In this document: in pieces, positions 37,500 to 45,764 of the stretch
Layout of the letters: every line of letters begins with the position of its first letter
Position numbering within the stretch: the stretch's first letter is position 1
Origin: Alphaproteobacteria bacterium
Lineage (GTDB): Bacteria; Pseudomonadota; Alphaproteobacteria; CALKHQ01
Assembly: GCA_041396705.1 (NCBI GenBank)
Contig: JAWKYB010000002.1
Location: 434,001 to 498,000, forward strand
Direction: 5' to 3'
Length of the DNA: 64,000 bases
Made by a program: the position numbers and the translations under genes
The notes under the pieces: model-generated
Told to the model about the DNA's origin: nothing
The model's input: only the letters and a program-made list of their open reading frames with translations
Database searches by the model: none

Positions 37500-39290
37500 A
37501 TGCACGCGTATCGCACGCACAACTGCGATCAATTGCGCCCCGAGCATGTGGGCCAGACCGTCCGCCTGTCGGGCTGGGTCCACCGCAAGCACGATCTGGG
37601 CGGCCTGCTGTTCATCGACCTGCGCGACGACGCCGGGCTGACCCAGTGCGTGATCGAGCAGTCGCACGCCCTGTTCCCGCGCATCGAGGCGACCCGGGTG
37701 GAGAGCGTGGTCACCGTCACCGGCCGCGTGGTCGAGCGCACCGAGGACACCATCAACGACAAGATCGCCACCGGCCGGGTCGAGGTGCGGATCGACGATT
37801 TCCAGGTTCAGTCGGCGGCCGAGGTGCTGCCGCTGGTCGTCGCCGGCGAGCAGGACACCGGCGAGGAGATGCGCCTGCGCTATCGCTTCCTCGACCTGCG
37901 GCGCGAGCGCATGCACCGCAACATCAAGCTGAGGACCGATATCATCGCCGACATCCGCCGGCGGATGATCGACCAGGGCTTCCGCGAGTTCCACACCCCG
38001 ATCCTGACCGCGAGCTCGCCGGAGGGCGCGCGCGACTACCTGGTGCCTAGCCGGATTCATCCCGGCAAGTTCTACGCGCTGCCGCAGGCGCCGCAGCAGT
38101 TCAAGCAGCTGCTGATGGTGGCCGGCTTCGACCGCTATTTCCAGATCGCGCCCTGCTTCCGCGACGAGGACAGCCGCGCCGACCGCTCGCCCGGCGAGTT
38201 CTACCAGCTGGATTTCGAGATGTCGTTCGTCACCCAGGACGACGTCTTCGCTGCGATCGAGCCGGTGCTGGCCGGGGTGTTCGATACCTTCGCCAACGGC
38301 CGCAAGGTCGACGCGCCGCCGTTCCGCCGCATCGCCTTCGACGAGGCGATGCTGACCTACGGCAGCGACAAGCCAGACCTGCGCAACCCCCTGGTCATCC
38401 GCGACGTCAGCGAGGTGTTCGCCGGCTCCGACTTCCGCGTGTTCGCCAGCCAGGTCGCGTCGGGCGGCGTGGTGCGGGCGATCCGGGCGCCGGGCGCGGC
38501 GGCGCGGCCGCGCAGCTTCTTCGACAAGCTGAACGACTGGGCGCGCGGCGAGGGCGCGGCCGGCCTCGGCTACGTCATCCTGCGTGAGGGCCGTTGCGAC
38601 GGGCCGATCGCCAAGTTCCTCGACGACGGCCGCCAGGCGCGGCTGCGCGCGCTCACCGACGCCGCCGACGGCGACGCCGTGTTCTTCGCCTGCGACAAGC
38701 CGGCCGCGGCGGCGAAGTTCGCCGGGCTCGCCCGCACCAGGCTGTGCGCGGAGCTCGACCTCCTCGAACAGGGCGTGTTCCGCTTCTGCTGGATCGTCGA
38801 TTTCCCGATGTACGAACTGAACCCGGACACCGGCAAGGTGGAGTTCAGCCACAACCCGTTCTCGATGCCGCAGGGCGGGCTGGAGGCGCTGGAAAACCAG
38901 GACCCGCTGACCATCAAGGCGTGGCAGTACGACATCGTCTGCAACGGTGTGGAGCTGTCGTCGGGCGCGATCCGGAACCACCTGCCGGAGATCATGTTCA
39001 AGGCGTTCGAGATCGCCGGCTATGGCCGGGAGGCGGTCGAGACCCAGTTCTCCGGCATGCTCAACGCGTTCCGCTACGGCGCGCCGCCGCACGGCGGCTC
39101 GGCACCGGGCATCGACCGCATCGTCATGCTGCTGGCCGACGAGCCGAATATCCGCGAGGTCATCGCCTTCCCGCTCAACCAGAAGGCCGAGGACCTGATG
39201 ATGAAGGCACCGGCCGAGGTGCCGATGGAGCGGCTGCGCGAGTTGTCGATCCGGCTCGCGCCAAAACTGACCGAGACCAAGCCGGGCTGA
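37500..39290 (+). CDS. aspS: Aspartyl-tRNA synthetase
   Basis: Bacterial-type class II synthetase, 596 residues. An N-terminal OB-fold (LSGWVHRKHDLGG) is followed by the catalytic core with motif 2 FRDEDSRADRSPGEFYQLD and a GAD insertion. Motif 3 is in GGSAPGIDRIVMLLAD. Start ATG 37500. In P. aeruginosa non-discriminating AspRS, His31 lies in RDHGG; the aligned residue here is Leu33. The gene is divergent from rnd. Confidence 0.97.
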   Translation: MHAYRTHNCDQLRPEHVGQTVRLSGWVHRKHDLGGLLFIDLRDDAGLTQCVIEQSHALFPRIEATRVESVVTVTGRVVERTEDTINDKIATGRVEVRIDDFQVQSAAEVLPLVVAGEQDTGEEMRLRYRFLDLRRERMHRNIKLRTDIIADIRRRMIDQGFREFHTPILTASSPEGARDYLVPSRIHPGKFYALPQAPQQFKQLLMVAGFDRYFQIAPCFRDEDSRADRSPGEFYQLDFEMSFVTQDDVFAAIEPVLAGVFDTFANGRKVDAPPFRRIAFDEAMLTYGSDKPDLRNPLVIRDVSEVFAGSDFRVFASQVASGGVVRAIRAPGAAARPRSFFDKLNDWARGEGAAGLGYVILREGRCDGPIAKFLDDGRQARLRALTDAADGDAVFFACDKPAAAAKFAGLARTRLCAELDLLEQGVFRFCWIVDFPMYELNPDTGKVEFSHNPFSMPQGGLEALENQDPLTIKAWQYDIVCNGVELSSGAIRNHLPEIMFKAFEIAGYGREAVETQFSGMLNAFRYGAPPHGGSAPGIDRIVMLLADEPNIREVIAFPLNQKAEDLMMKAPAEVPMERLRELSIRLAPKLTETKPG

Positions 39291-39293
39291 CCG

Positions 39294-39324
39294 CAGACTC
39301 GCACCGGCAACCGGCGCGAGTCTG
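39294..39324 (+). terminator. Hairpin downstream of aspS
   Basis: Perfect 9-bp arms CAGACTCGC (39294-39302) and GCGAGTCTG (39316-39324) with a 13-nt loop, starting 3 bp after the aspS stop. No clear T-run follows, so termination is likely but not certain. Confidence 0.55.
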
Positions 39325-39397
39325 TCCTGCATATTAGTTGCAATCCCGGAATCGTTTCTTGATGATTCGACAATAACCCGGATTCGGAGGTCGAGTC

Positions 39398-39823
39398 GTG
39401 AAGAGGATTGCGGTCGTCGCGCTGCTGCCCCTGTTGTCCGGCTGCGGAATCCCTCCGGCGGTGACCATCGCCAGCTACGCGCTCGACGGCGTCGTGCTGG
39501 CGGCGTCGGGCAAGACGGTGCGCGACCACGCGCTGTCGACGGTGGCCGAGCAGGACTGCTCGATGTTCCACGTCGTCAGCGGCGATCCGATCTGCATGGA
39601 CTACCAGCCGACCGCGCGGGCCGCCGCGGCGCTCGCGTCCGAGACCGGGCAGGAACGCGCCCTGCTGACGACCTCGGACGGGCGCATCATCCGCGTCGCG
39701 GCCGAGGCGCGGACGCAGCTGGCCACCGCTGCGGCGGCCGAGGTCCCGGCCGCGGACGCGGCCGATGCCGACGCGCCGGTGGCGCTGCACTGGCAGGCAC
39801 CGGAGCTGACCGGGACATTCTGA
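39398..39823 (+). CDS. Small putative lipoprotein
   Basis: 141 residues of unknown function. The N-terminus MKRIAVVALLPLLSGCG is a signal peptide with the lipobox LLSGC, so Cys15 should be lipidated. A pair of cysteines further on (QDCSMF, DPICMD) could form a disulfide. The C-terminal third is Ala-rich. It starts with GTG, preceded by GGAGG at 39386-39390. Confidence 0.8.
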   Translation: MKRIAVVALLPLLSGCGIPPAVTIASYALDGVVLAASGKTVRDHALSTVAEQDCSMFHVVSGDPICMDYQPTARAAAALASETGQERALLTTSDGRIIRVAAEARTQLATAAAAEVPAADAADADAPVALHWQAPELTGTF

Positions 39824-39888
39824 CGCTGGCACCCGGCGGCATCCCGCCCGGCGGCCAAGTTGTGTGAGCATTCGCGGCTAATCTGCTG

Positions 39889-39916
39889 TATTGTTGCCTT
39901 ATTGTGACTGGACAAT
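39889..39916 (+). promoter_or_regulatory. Repeated TATTGT motifs upstream of eipB
   Basis: TATTGT occurs at 39889 and again at 39900, exactly 11 bp apart, followed by an inverted ACAAT at 39912. Direct half-sites one helical turn apart are typical of OmpR-family response regulators. No regulator is shown. Confidence 0.3.
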
Positions 39917-40011
39917 CGCGCCCCTGTAGCCACATGGATAAGGCAGGTGACGCGCGCGGCATTTCGACATGCCGCAAGTTGTCGGCGCACCGGTCGAACT
40001 CCCGGGGGACG

Positions 40012-40890
40012 ATGTCAGTGAGCGGCTTCAGCAATGTCGGACTGCAACCTCGTGGCAAGGGGGGCAGGCCGCGCTGGGCCGGCGCATCCCTGCTGGCCGT
40101 AATGTCGGCCGCGGGCGTGCTGGCATCGAACGCCGCGGCGGCCGAGATCGTCGGCCACCGCGCGATTTACGTGCTCAGCCTGCAGAAGATCATCGGCGAC
40201 AGCAACGTGGCGGACGCCCGCGGCCTGTTCGCGGTGGAATGGACCGACCGGTGCGATGGCTGGGCGGTCGAGCAGAGCTATGCGCTGCACGTCGCCTATC
40301 ACGAGCAGCCAGACCAGCTGATCACCTCGCGCTACACCACCTGGGAAGCGAAGGACGGCCTCAGCTACATCTTCGAGGTCGAGACCTCGCGCGGCGGCCG
40401 CCGCACCGAGCATGTGCAGGGCACGGCGGAGATCGACCCGCAGACCCTGGCCGGCATGGCGGAGTATCTGGAGCCGCGCGGGCTCGAGATCGCGCTGCCG
40501 ACGGGGACCATGTTCCCGGCCCGGCACACCGAGCAGATGCTGTCGCACGCGGCGGAGGGGCTCGGATTCTGGCCCGCGGTGGTGTTCGACGGCGCCAATG
40601 TCGACCAGCCCATGGTGATCAACGCCGCGCTCGGGCCCCGGCTCGACGCCAACCCGGTGGCCGAGACCCAGCTTGCCTCCGGCGGGCAGGTCGACCTGAC
40701 CGCCGTCGAGGGCTGGCAGGTGCGCATGGCGTTCTTCCCGGAGACGCGCAACGGCGAGGAGCCGGACTACGAGATCGACATGGCGCTGCTCAACAACGGC
40801 GTCGCGCGCGCCATGACGCTGGACTACGGCGAGTTCGTGCTCGATGCCGCGCTGCGCGATATCGAACGGACCGCGTCGCCGGAATGCTGA
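40012..40890 (+). CDS. eipB: EipB-type periplasmic envelope protein (DUF1849)
   Basis: Conserved alphaproteobacterial beta-spiral protein needed for envelope integrity in Brucella. 292 residues: a signal peptide (ASLLAVMSAAGVLASNAAAA), then HRAIYVLSL at the mature N-terminus and TDRCDGWAVEQSY. The protein ends SPEC. The internal Cys and the C-terminal Cys match the disulfide known in EipB. Start ATG 40012. Confidence 0.88.
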   Translation: MSVSGFSNVGLQPRGKGGRPRWAGASLLAVMSAAGVLASNAAAAEIVGHRAIYVLSLQKIIGDSNVADARGLFAVEWTDRCDGWAVEQSYALHVAYHEQPDQLITSRYTTWEAKDGLSYIFEVETSRGGRRTEHVQGTAEIDPQTLAGMAEYLEPRGLEIALPTGTMFPARHTEQMLSHAAEGLGFWPAVVFDGANVDQPMVINAALGPRLDANPVAETQLASGGQVDLTAVEGWQVRMAFFPETRNGEEPDYEIDMALLNNGVARAMTLDYGEFVLDAALRDIERTASPEC

Positions 40891-40905
40891 ACCGCAGGTT
40901 CGCGG

Positions 40906-42153
40906 CTACAGGTCGCGTCCGCGCCTGATCGCGCCGCGGCCGGCCTTCTGGCGGACCCGGTCGATCGCCCGTTCCACCTCCGCTCGATGCCGGGCGTCGG
41001 GATCGCCGAGGTCGAGGCCGTCGGCTTCGGCCTCGCCGACCAGGTCGGACCCGCCGATGCCGATCAGCCGATAAGGCCCCTGGTCGATCATCCTGGCCAG
41101 GGCGGCCTCGCCGACGCGGAACAGCGTGTCGGCAAGCTGGGTCGGCCGCGACAGCTTGTGGCTGCGCGTCAGGATGCGGAAGTCCGCCGTCTTCAGCTTC
41201 AGCGTGACCGTGACCGCAGCGAGGTGCTGGGCCTTCAGCCGCTCCGACACCTTCTCGCACAGCCGCCACAGCCGCCGGCGCAACTCCGCGAAGTCGGCGA
41301 TGTCCTCGTCGAAGGTGGTCTCGGCGGAAATGCTCTTGGCATCGTTGTCGGGGCTGACGCGGCGGCGGTCCTCGCCGCGCGCCAGGTCGTGGAGCCTGAG
41401 GCCGATCTCGCCATAGCGCTCGGCGAGCGCCTCGCGCGGGGCCCGGCGCAGGTCGGCAATGGTGGCGAAGCCGTCGCGCCGCAGGGTCTCGCCGAAGCGC
41501 GGGCCCACGCCCCAGATGATCGAGACCGGCTGCTGCGCCAGGAAGGCCGGCGCCTCCGCCCGTCCGATCACGGCGAAGCCGCGCGGCTTGTCCAGGTCGG
41601 AGGCAACCTTGGCCAGGAACTTGTTGTAGCTGAGGCCCACCGACGCCGTGATGCCGATCTCCGCCTCGATCCGGCGGATGAGGTCGACAAGCAGGCGGGC
41701 CGGCGCATGGCCGTGCAGGCGGCCGGTTCCGGTGAGGTCGAGGAAGGCCTCGTCGATCGACAGCGGCTCGACCAGCGGCGTCAGCGCCAGCATCAGCGCC
41801 CTGATCTGGCGCCCGACCGCGGCATAGCGCGGCATGTCCGGCGCAATGACCACGGCGTCGGGGCAGGCCTTCAGCGCCTTGTACATCGGCATTGCCGAGC
41901 GTACGCCGAAGATGCGGGCGCGGTAGCAGGCGGCCGAAACCACCCCGCGCCGGCCGCCGCCGATGATCACCGGCTTGTCGGCCAGCGCCGGGTTATCGCG
42001 CTTCTCCACCGAGGCGTAGAAGGCGTCGCAGTCGATGTGGGCGATCGCCAGCGTGTCGAGTTCGGGGTGCCGGATCAGTCGCGGCGAACGGCAGGCCGGG
42101 CAGCGCGGACCGACGTCCGCGGCGGCGCCGCAGTCACGGCACAGTCCGGCCAT
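40906..42153 (-). CDS. dinB: DNA polymerase IV (DinB)
   Basis: Y-family translesion polymerase, 415 residues. An N-terminal zinc ribbon (CRDC...CPAC, residues 5-21), common in alphaproteobacterial DinB, precedes the palm with HIDCDAFYASVEKRD and the catalytic LSIDEAFLDLT. The GVGPR HhH motif and little-finger domain follow. ATG start 42153. It ends 15 bp from the eipB stop, convergent. Confidence 0.96.
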   Translation of the reverse strand: MAGLCRDCGAAADVGPRCPACRSPRLIRHPELDTLAIAHIDCDAFYASVEKRDNPALADKPVIIGGGRRGVVSAACYRARIFGVRSAMPMYKALKACPDAVVIAPDMPRYAAVGRQIRALMLALTPLVEPLSIDEAFLDLTGTGRLHGHAPARLLVDLIRRIEAEIGITASVGLSYNKFLAKVASDLDKPRGFAVIGRAEAPAFLAQQPVSIIWGVGPRFGETLRRDGFATIADLRRAPREALAERYGEIGLRLHDLARGEDRRRVSPDNDAKSISAETTFDEDIADFAELRRRLWRLCEKVSERLKAQHLAAVTVTLKLKTADFRILTRSHKLSRPTQLADTLFRVGEAALARMIDQGPYRLIGIGGSDLVGEAEADGLDLGDPDARHRAEVERAIDRVRQKAGRGAIRRGRDL

Positions 42154-42200
42154 CGTCGTTCACGCCGCCGGCCACGGGGCGGCGTTGAGGGCGGCGTCGC

Positions 42201-43100
42201 TCAGGTCGGCGGCCATAGCCAGGCCGCCCCGCGGACGCCGGAGGAATCGCCATGCACCGGCGGCCGCAGCGCGGTGTCGACCCGATCGGAGAACACATAG
42301 CGGTCCCAGATCGACGGCACCGCAGTGTACAGCCGCTCCACATTGGACATGCCGCCGGCCAGCACGATGACGTCGGGGTCCAGCACGTTGATGATGGTGG
42401 CCAGGCCGCGGGCCAGCCGGTCTTCGTAGCGACGAAGCGCCGCATCGGCCTGCGGGTCGCCGGCCAGCGCCGCCGCCACGATCTCGGCGCCGCGCAGCTG
42501 GCGGCCGGTGGCGAGGGCATAGTCGTTCTGGAAGCCGGTGCCGGACAGGAAGGTCTCGATGCAGCCGTGCAGGCCGCAGTAGCAGGCCGGGCCGGGCCGC
42601 TCGTCGTCCAGCGGCCAGGGCAGCGGGTTGTGGCCCCATTCGCCGCCGATCGCGTTGGCACCCTTGATCGGCTGCTTGTCGACCACGACGCCGCCGCCGA
42701 CCCCGGTGCCGATGATCACCCCGAACACCACGCGTCCGTCGGTGGCTGCGCCGTCGACCGCCTCGGACACGGCCATGCAGTTGGCGTCGTTCTCGCAGCG
42801 CACCTCGCGGTCGAGCGCGTCGCACAGGTCGCGGTCGAATCGCTGGCCGATCAGCCAGGTCGAATTGGCGTTCTTGACCAGGCCGGTGGCGGGCGAGATC
42901 GCGCCCGGCATCGAAATCCCCACGCTGCCGCTCTGGCCCAGATCCCGCTCCACCCCGCGCACTAGGTCGACGATGGCGCGGACCGTGGCCGCATAGTCGT
43001 CGCGCGGGGTGTCGATTCGCCGCCGGATCAGCTCCTGTCCGCCGTCGCCCAGCGCGATCACCTCGATCTTGGTGCCGCCGAGGTCGATTCCAATTCGCAT
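42201..43100 (-). CDS. ROK family sugar kinase
   Basis: 299 residues, probably a cytoplasmic fructokinase or N-acetylhexosamine kinase. ATP motif IGIDLGGTKIEV at the N-terminus, catalytic Asp in CENDANC, GTGVGGGVV, and the ROK zinc motif around GGEWGHN and CYCGLHGCIETFLSG. Start ATG 43100. No sugar transporter or regulator adjoins it, so the substrate stays open. Confidence 0.88.
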   Translation of the reverse strand: MRIGIDLGGTKIEVIALGDGGQELIRRRIDTPRDDYAATVRAIVDLVRGVERDLGQSGSVGISMPGAISPATGLVKNANSTWLIGQRFDRDLCDALDREVRCENDANCMAVSEAVDGAATDGRVVFGVIIGTGVGGGVVVDKQPIKGANAIGGEWGHNPLPWPLDDERPGPACYCGLHGCIETFLSGTGFQNDYALATGRQLRGAEIVAAALAGDPQADAALRRYEDRLARGLATIINVLDPDVIVLAGGMSNVERLYTAVPSIWDRYVFSDRVDTALRPPVHGDSSGVRGAAWLWPPT

Positions 43101-43143
43101 GCCCAACTCCGAACCCGCCCCGATTTTTCTAATTTTTCAATCG

Positions 43144-43162
43144 TTAACCCGCGTCGGGTCAA
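43144..43162. promoter_or_regulatory. Imperfect palindrome upstream of divK
   Basis: TTAACCCG-CGT-CGGGTCAA, 7 of 8 arm bases matching, in the divergent region between the ROK gene and divK and next to an AT-rich run. It could be an operator. The TTAA half recalls CtrA sites, but the 7-nt spaced second half is missing. Confidence 0.3.
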
Positions 43163-43252
43163 CTGGTCGGCGTAGCGCCGCGTTTGCCACGCAGCGGGCG
43201 CGTGCTAAGCTGCCGGCCGGCCGACGCTGTCGCAACACATGAAGCGAAATTG

Positions 43253-43621
43253 ATGGCAAAGACAATCCTGATAGTCGAAGACAATGACCTGAACATGAAG
43301 CTGTTCCATGACCTGCTGGAGGCGCATGGCTATGCCACGCTGCAGACCAAGGACGGCATGGAGGCGCTGAAGATTGCGCGCGAGCAGCGGCCGGACCTGA
43401 TCCTGATGGACATCCAGTTGCCCGAGGTGTCGGGGCTCGAGGTGACCAAGTGGATCAAGGAGGACGACGACCTGCGGTCGATTCCGGTGGTCGCGGTCAC
43501 CGCCTTCGCGATGAAGGGCGACGAGGAGAAGATCCGCCAGGGCGGCTGCGAGGCCTATATCGCCAAGCCGATCTCGGTGGCCCAGTTCCTGGAGACCGTG
43601 GAAAGCCTGCTCAACGCCTGA
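43253..43621 (+). CDS. divK: Single-domain response regulator DivK
   Basis: A 122-residue stand-alone receiver of the alphaproteobacterial cell-cycle phosphorelay (PleC/DivJ-DivK-CckA). The acidic pocket is complete: Glu9/Asp10 in VEDND, phosphoacceptor Asp53 in DLILMDIQLPEVSG, Thr in AVTAFAM, Lys in YIAKPIS. NDLNMKLFHDLLEAHGY is characteristic of DivK. A terminator follows, and PleD is not adjacent. Confidence 0.92.
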   Translation: MAKTILIVEDNDLNMKLFHDLLEAHGYATLQTKDGMEALKIAREQRPDLILMDIQLPEVSGLEVTKWIKEDDDLRSIPVVAVTAFAMKGDEEKIRQGGCEAYIAKPISVAQFLETVESLLNA

Positions 43622-43665
43622 CCGGATGGCGCTCGGCCGGCCGCGACGGCCCGGCCCGACATGCG

Positions 43666-43691
43666 AACGGCCGCACAGGGCGGCCGTTTTT
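43666..43691 (+). terminator. Intrinsic terminator after divK
   Basis: ACGGCCG / CGGCCGT stem with a 7-nt loop followed by TTTTT, 45 bp after the divK stop. The clearest Rho-independent terminator in the window. Confidence 0.85.
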
Positions 43692-43741
43692 GATTCCGGG
43701 AGTCCGCCGCCGGCGGCGCCCAGATCGCGCGTGCGCCGCGG

Positions 43742-43909
43742 TCAGCGCAGCTTGGTCTCCTTGAACAGCACGTGCTTGCGCGCGCGCGGGTCGTATTTCT
43801 TCATCTCCAGCTTTTCCGGCTTCTTGCGCGGGTTCTTCTTCGCGACATAGAAGAAGCCGGTATCGGCGGTGCTCTCCAGCTTGACCAGAATTGTGGCTGC
43901 CTTGGCCAT
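43742..43909 (-). CDS. rpmG: 50S ribosomal protein L33
   Basis: A 55-residue ribosomal protein (MAKAATILVKLESTADTGFF, then YVAKKNPRKKPEKLEMKKYD, ending KHVLFKETKLR). It is the cysteine-free form, so it does not bind zinc. It lies alone between divK and the S41 protease gene, reading toward the divK terminator. Confidence 0.96.
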   Translation of the reverse strand: MAKAATILVKLESTADTGFFYVAKKNPRKKPEKLEMKKYDPRARKHVLFKETKLR

Positions 43910-43990
43910 CTGGGATCCCCTTCAGTTCTCTCGTGTCTCGGTTCGGCGAAGGAGCCGGGTGATACACCGCGGCCCGGTCGATGTCAAATC

Positions 43991-45565
43991 TCAGCCTTGC
44001 GGCGCGGCGGCGAAATCGCGCGGCGCCAGGTTGAGCAGCGCGGCATAGAGGCCCGGGTCGGCCAGGATGGCGCGCGCCACCTCCATGTCGATGTCGTCCA
44101 GGTCGTTCTCCGGCTCGCATTCGGCGCGCAGCAGAGTCGCCTGCTCGTCGAGCTCGAGCAGGCGATGGGTGCGCCACCGCCGCATGGCGCTGGCGATGGA
44201 TGCGGCGTGGTCGTTGGCGTCGCGCAGGGCGGCCTGGGCGCTGCCGTAGCCGCTGGTGCACACGTTGGGGCGGATGCCGATCTGGTGGAAGATATAGCCG
44301 CTGGGCGCGTGCAGCGCCGACCAGGTCAGCGTCAGCTCGCCGTCGTTCGGCAGGCGGTTGACGGTCTGCACCACGCCCTTGCCGAACGAAGTGCTGCCGA
44401 CCACGACGACGCGGCCCAGGTCCTGCAGCGCCGCCACCAGCACCTCGGCGGCCGAGGCCGTGTTGCCGTTGACCAGCACCACGATCGGCTTGCCGGCCAT
44501 CAGGTCGCCGTCATAGGCGACGAAGCGCTGCCGGCTCTCCGGATGGCGGCCTTCGGTCGTGCTGATCAGGCCGCTGTTGAGGAACAGGTCGGCGACCGCG
44601 ATCGACTGGTCGAGCAGCCCGCCCGAATTGTTGCGCAGGTCGAGGATCAGCCCGGTCAGGTTGCCGCCGCTGCGGGCATAGGCGCCGATGACGGCCTGCT
44701 CGACATCCTGGGTGGTCTGCACGTTGAAGCTGGCCAGCTTCAGCACCGCGATGCTGCCCTCGGTCTCGGTCAGCACGGTCGGTGCGATGATATAGGCCCG
44801 GCTCACCGGCACGGTCTGCACCCGCCCGGCGTTGCCGCCGCGGTGCAGGGTCAGCATGACCTGCGAGCCGATCGGGCCGCGCAGCCGGTTGACCACGTCG
44901 CGGACGTTGAGGCCGATCACCGATTCGCCGTCCACCGCGACGATGCGGTCGGCGACCTGCACCCCGGCCAGTTCGGCCGGCGTCCCCGGCAGCACCGCCA
45001 GCACGTCGACGCCCTCGTCGGTGGTGGCGCTGATGGTGATGCCGACGCCGCCGAAACCCTCGCGGTCGGCCCGGTCCTGGGCCGCGTCGGCGGCGGAGGC
45101 GTAACGGGTGTAGCGGTCGAGCGAACTGATGGCGTCGTCCAGGATCTGCTCGTACAGCGCCTCCGGCGAGGTCGCCCGCAGCGTCTCGGAGGCCAGGCGG
45201 CCGGCGTCGATCAGGTCGACGGTGACGTTGGCCCAGCCGCTGACGTCGTTCGGCGCCGGCGCGGCGAAGTCGGCCAGGATCGCGCCGGAGCTGGCCAGCT
45301 GGATGCGGCCGCCGTCGACATTGAGCGCGAGACTGGGGTCGAGCTCCGGCAGGGCGCGCAGGCCGTCGGCGGCGATGTCGCCGATGGCGACCGACTGGAT
45401 GTACTGCGAGTCGATGAAACGGTAGCTGGTGGCGAACATGCGCGTCGCCGGGGCCTGGGCGTAAGTCTCGCTCGGCCCGTCGATCACCGCATATTGGGTG
45501 CAGCCGCCTGCGGCCAGCACCAGGAACGGAATTGCACGAACGAAGCGCGAAATCAGCGCTGACAT
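43991..45565 (-). CDS. S41 carboxyl-terminal processing protease, lipoprotein
   Basis: Periplasmic Ser/Lys protease of the CtpA/Prc group, 524 residues. Signal peptide with lipobox VLAAGGC (Cys22), N-terminal helical domain, PDZ domain near residues 165-250 (GFGGVGITI, GTPAELAGVQVADRIVAVDG). The catalytic domain has ILDLRNNSGGLLD, Ser in NGNTASAAEV and Lys in TSFGKGVVQT. Substrate unknown. Divergent from the HPt gene. Confidence 0.92.
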   Translation of the reverse strand: MSALISRFVRAIPFLVLAAGGCTQYAVIDGPSETYAQAPATRMFATSYRFIDSQYIQSVAIGDIAADGLRALPELDPSLALNVDGGRIQLASSGAILADFAAPAPNDVSGWANVTVDLIDAGRLASETLRATSPEALYEQILDDAISSLDRYTRYASAADAAQDRADREGFGGVGITISATTDEGVDVLAVLPGTPAELAGVQVADRIVAVDGESVIGLNVRDVVNRLRGPIGSQVMLTLHRGGNAGRVQTVPVSRAYIIAPTVLTETEGSIAVLKLASFNVQTTQDVEQAVIGAYARSGGNLTGLILDLRNNSGGLLDQSIAVADLFLNSGLISTTEGRHPESRQRFVAYDGDLMAGKPIVVLVNGNTASAAEVLVAALQDLGRVVVVGSTSFGKGVVQTVNRLPNDGELTLTWSALHAPSGYIFHQIGIRPNVCTSGYGSAQAALRDANDHAASIASAMRRWRTHRLLELDEQATLLRAECEPENDLDDIDMEVARAILADPGLYAALLNLAPRDFAAAPQG

Positions 45566-45679
45566 CTATCCGGTCTGTCCTCTATGCCGCCGGCCGCACA
45601 CACGACCGCCTACCGGGCGATTGTGTCCGAACCGCGGCACTGTCGCCGATTTCCTAGCAGTCCAGCGGCAAAAGATAAA

Positions 45680-45694
45680 CGGCTTATTAAGCCG
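45680..45694. promoter_or_regulatory. Palindrome between the S41 protease and HPt genes
   Basis: CGGCTTA-T-TAAGCCG, a perfect 7-bp inverted repeat with a single central base, in the divergent intergenic region. Candidate operator; no partner is known. Confidence 0.3.
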
Positions 45695-45764
45695 GTTCCG
45701 CGACACTGCGGTTCCGGGCCGGCAGGTGCCGGAGCCCGTTCCCATTATGTAGGTGATCGCCGCA

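Noticed and set aside
37284..39332. Long minus-strand open frame across aspS
   Set aside because: Shadow of aspS in GC-rich DNA; no recognisable domain.
43120..43150. CtrA site before divK
   Set aside because: Only one TTAA half matches; the second half at 7-nt spacing is TTTT.
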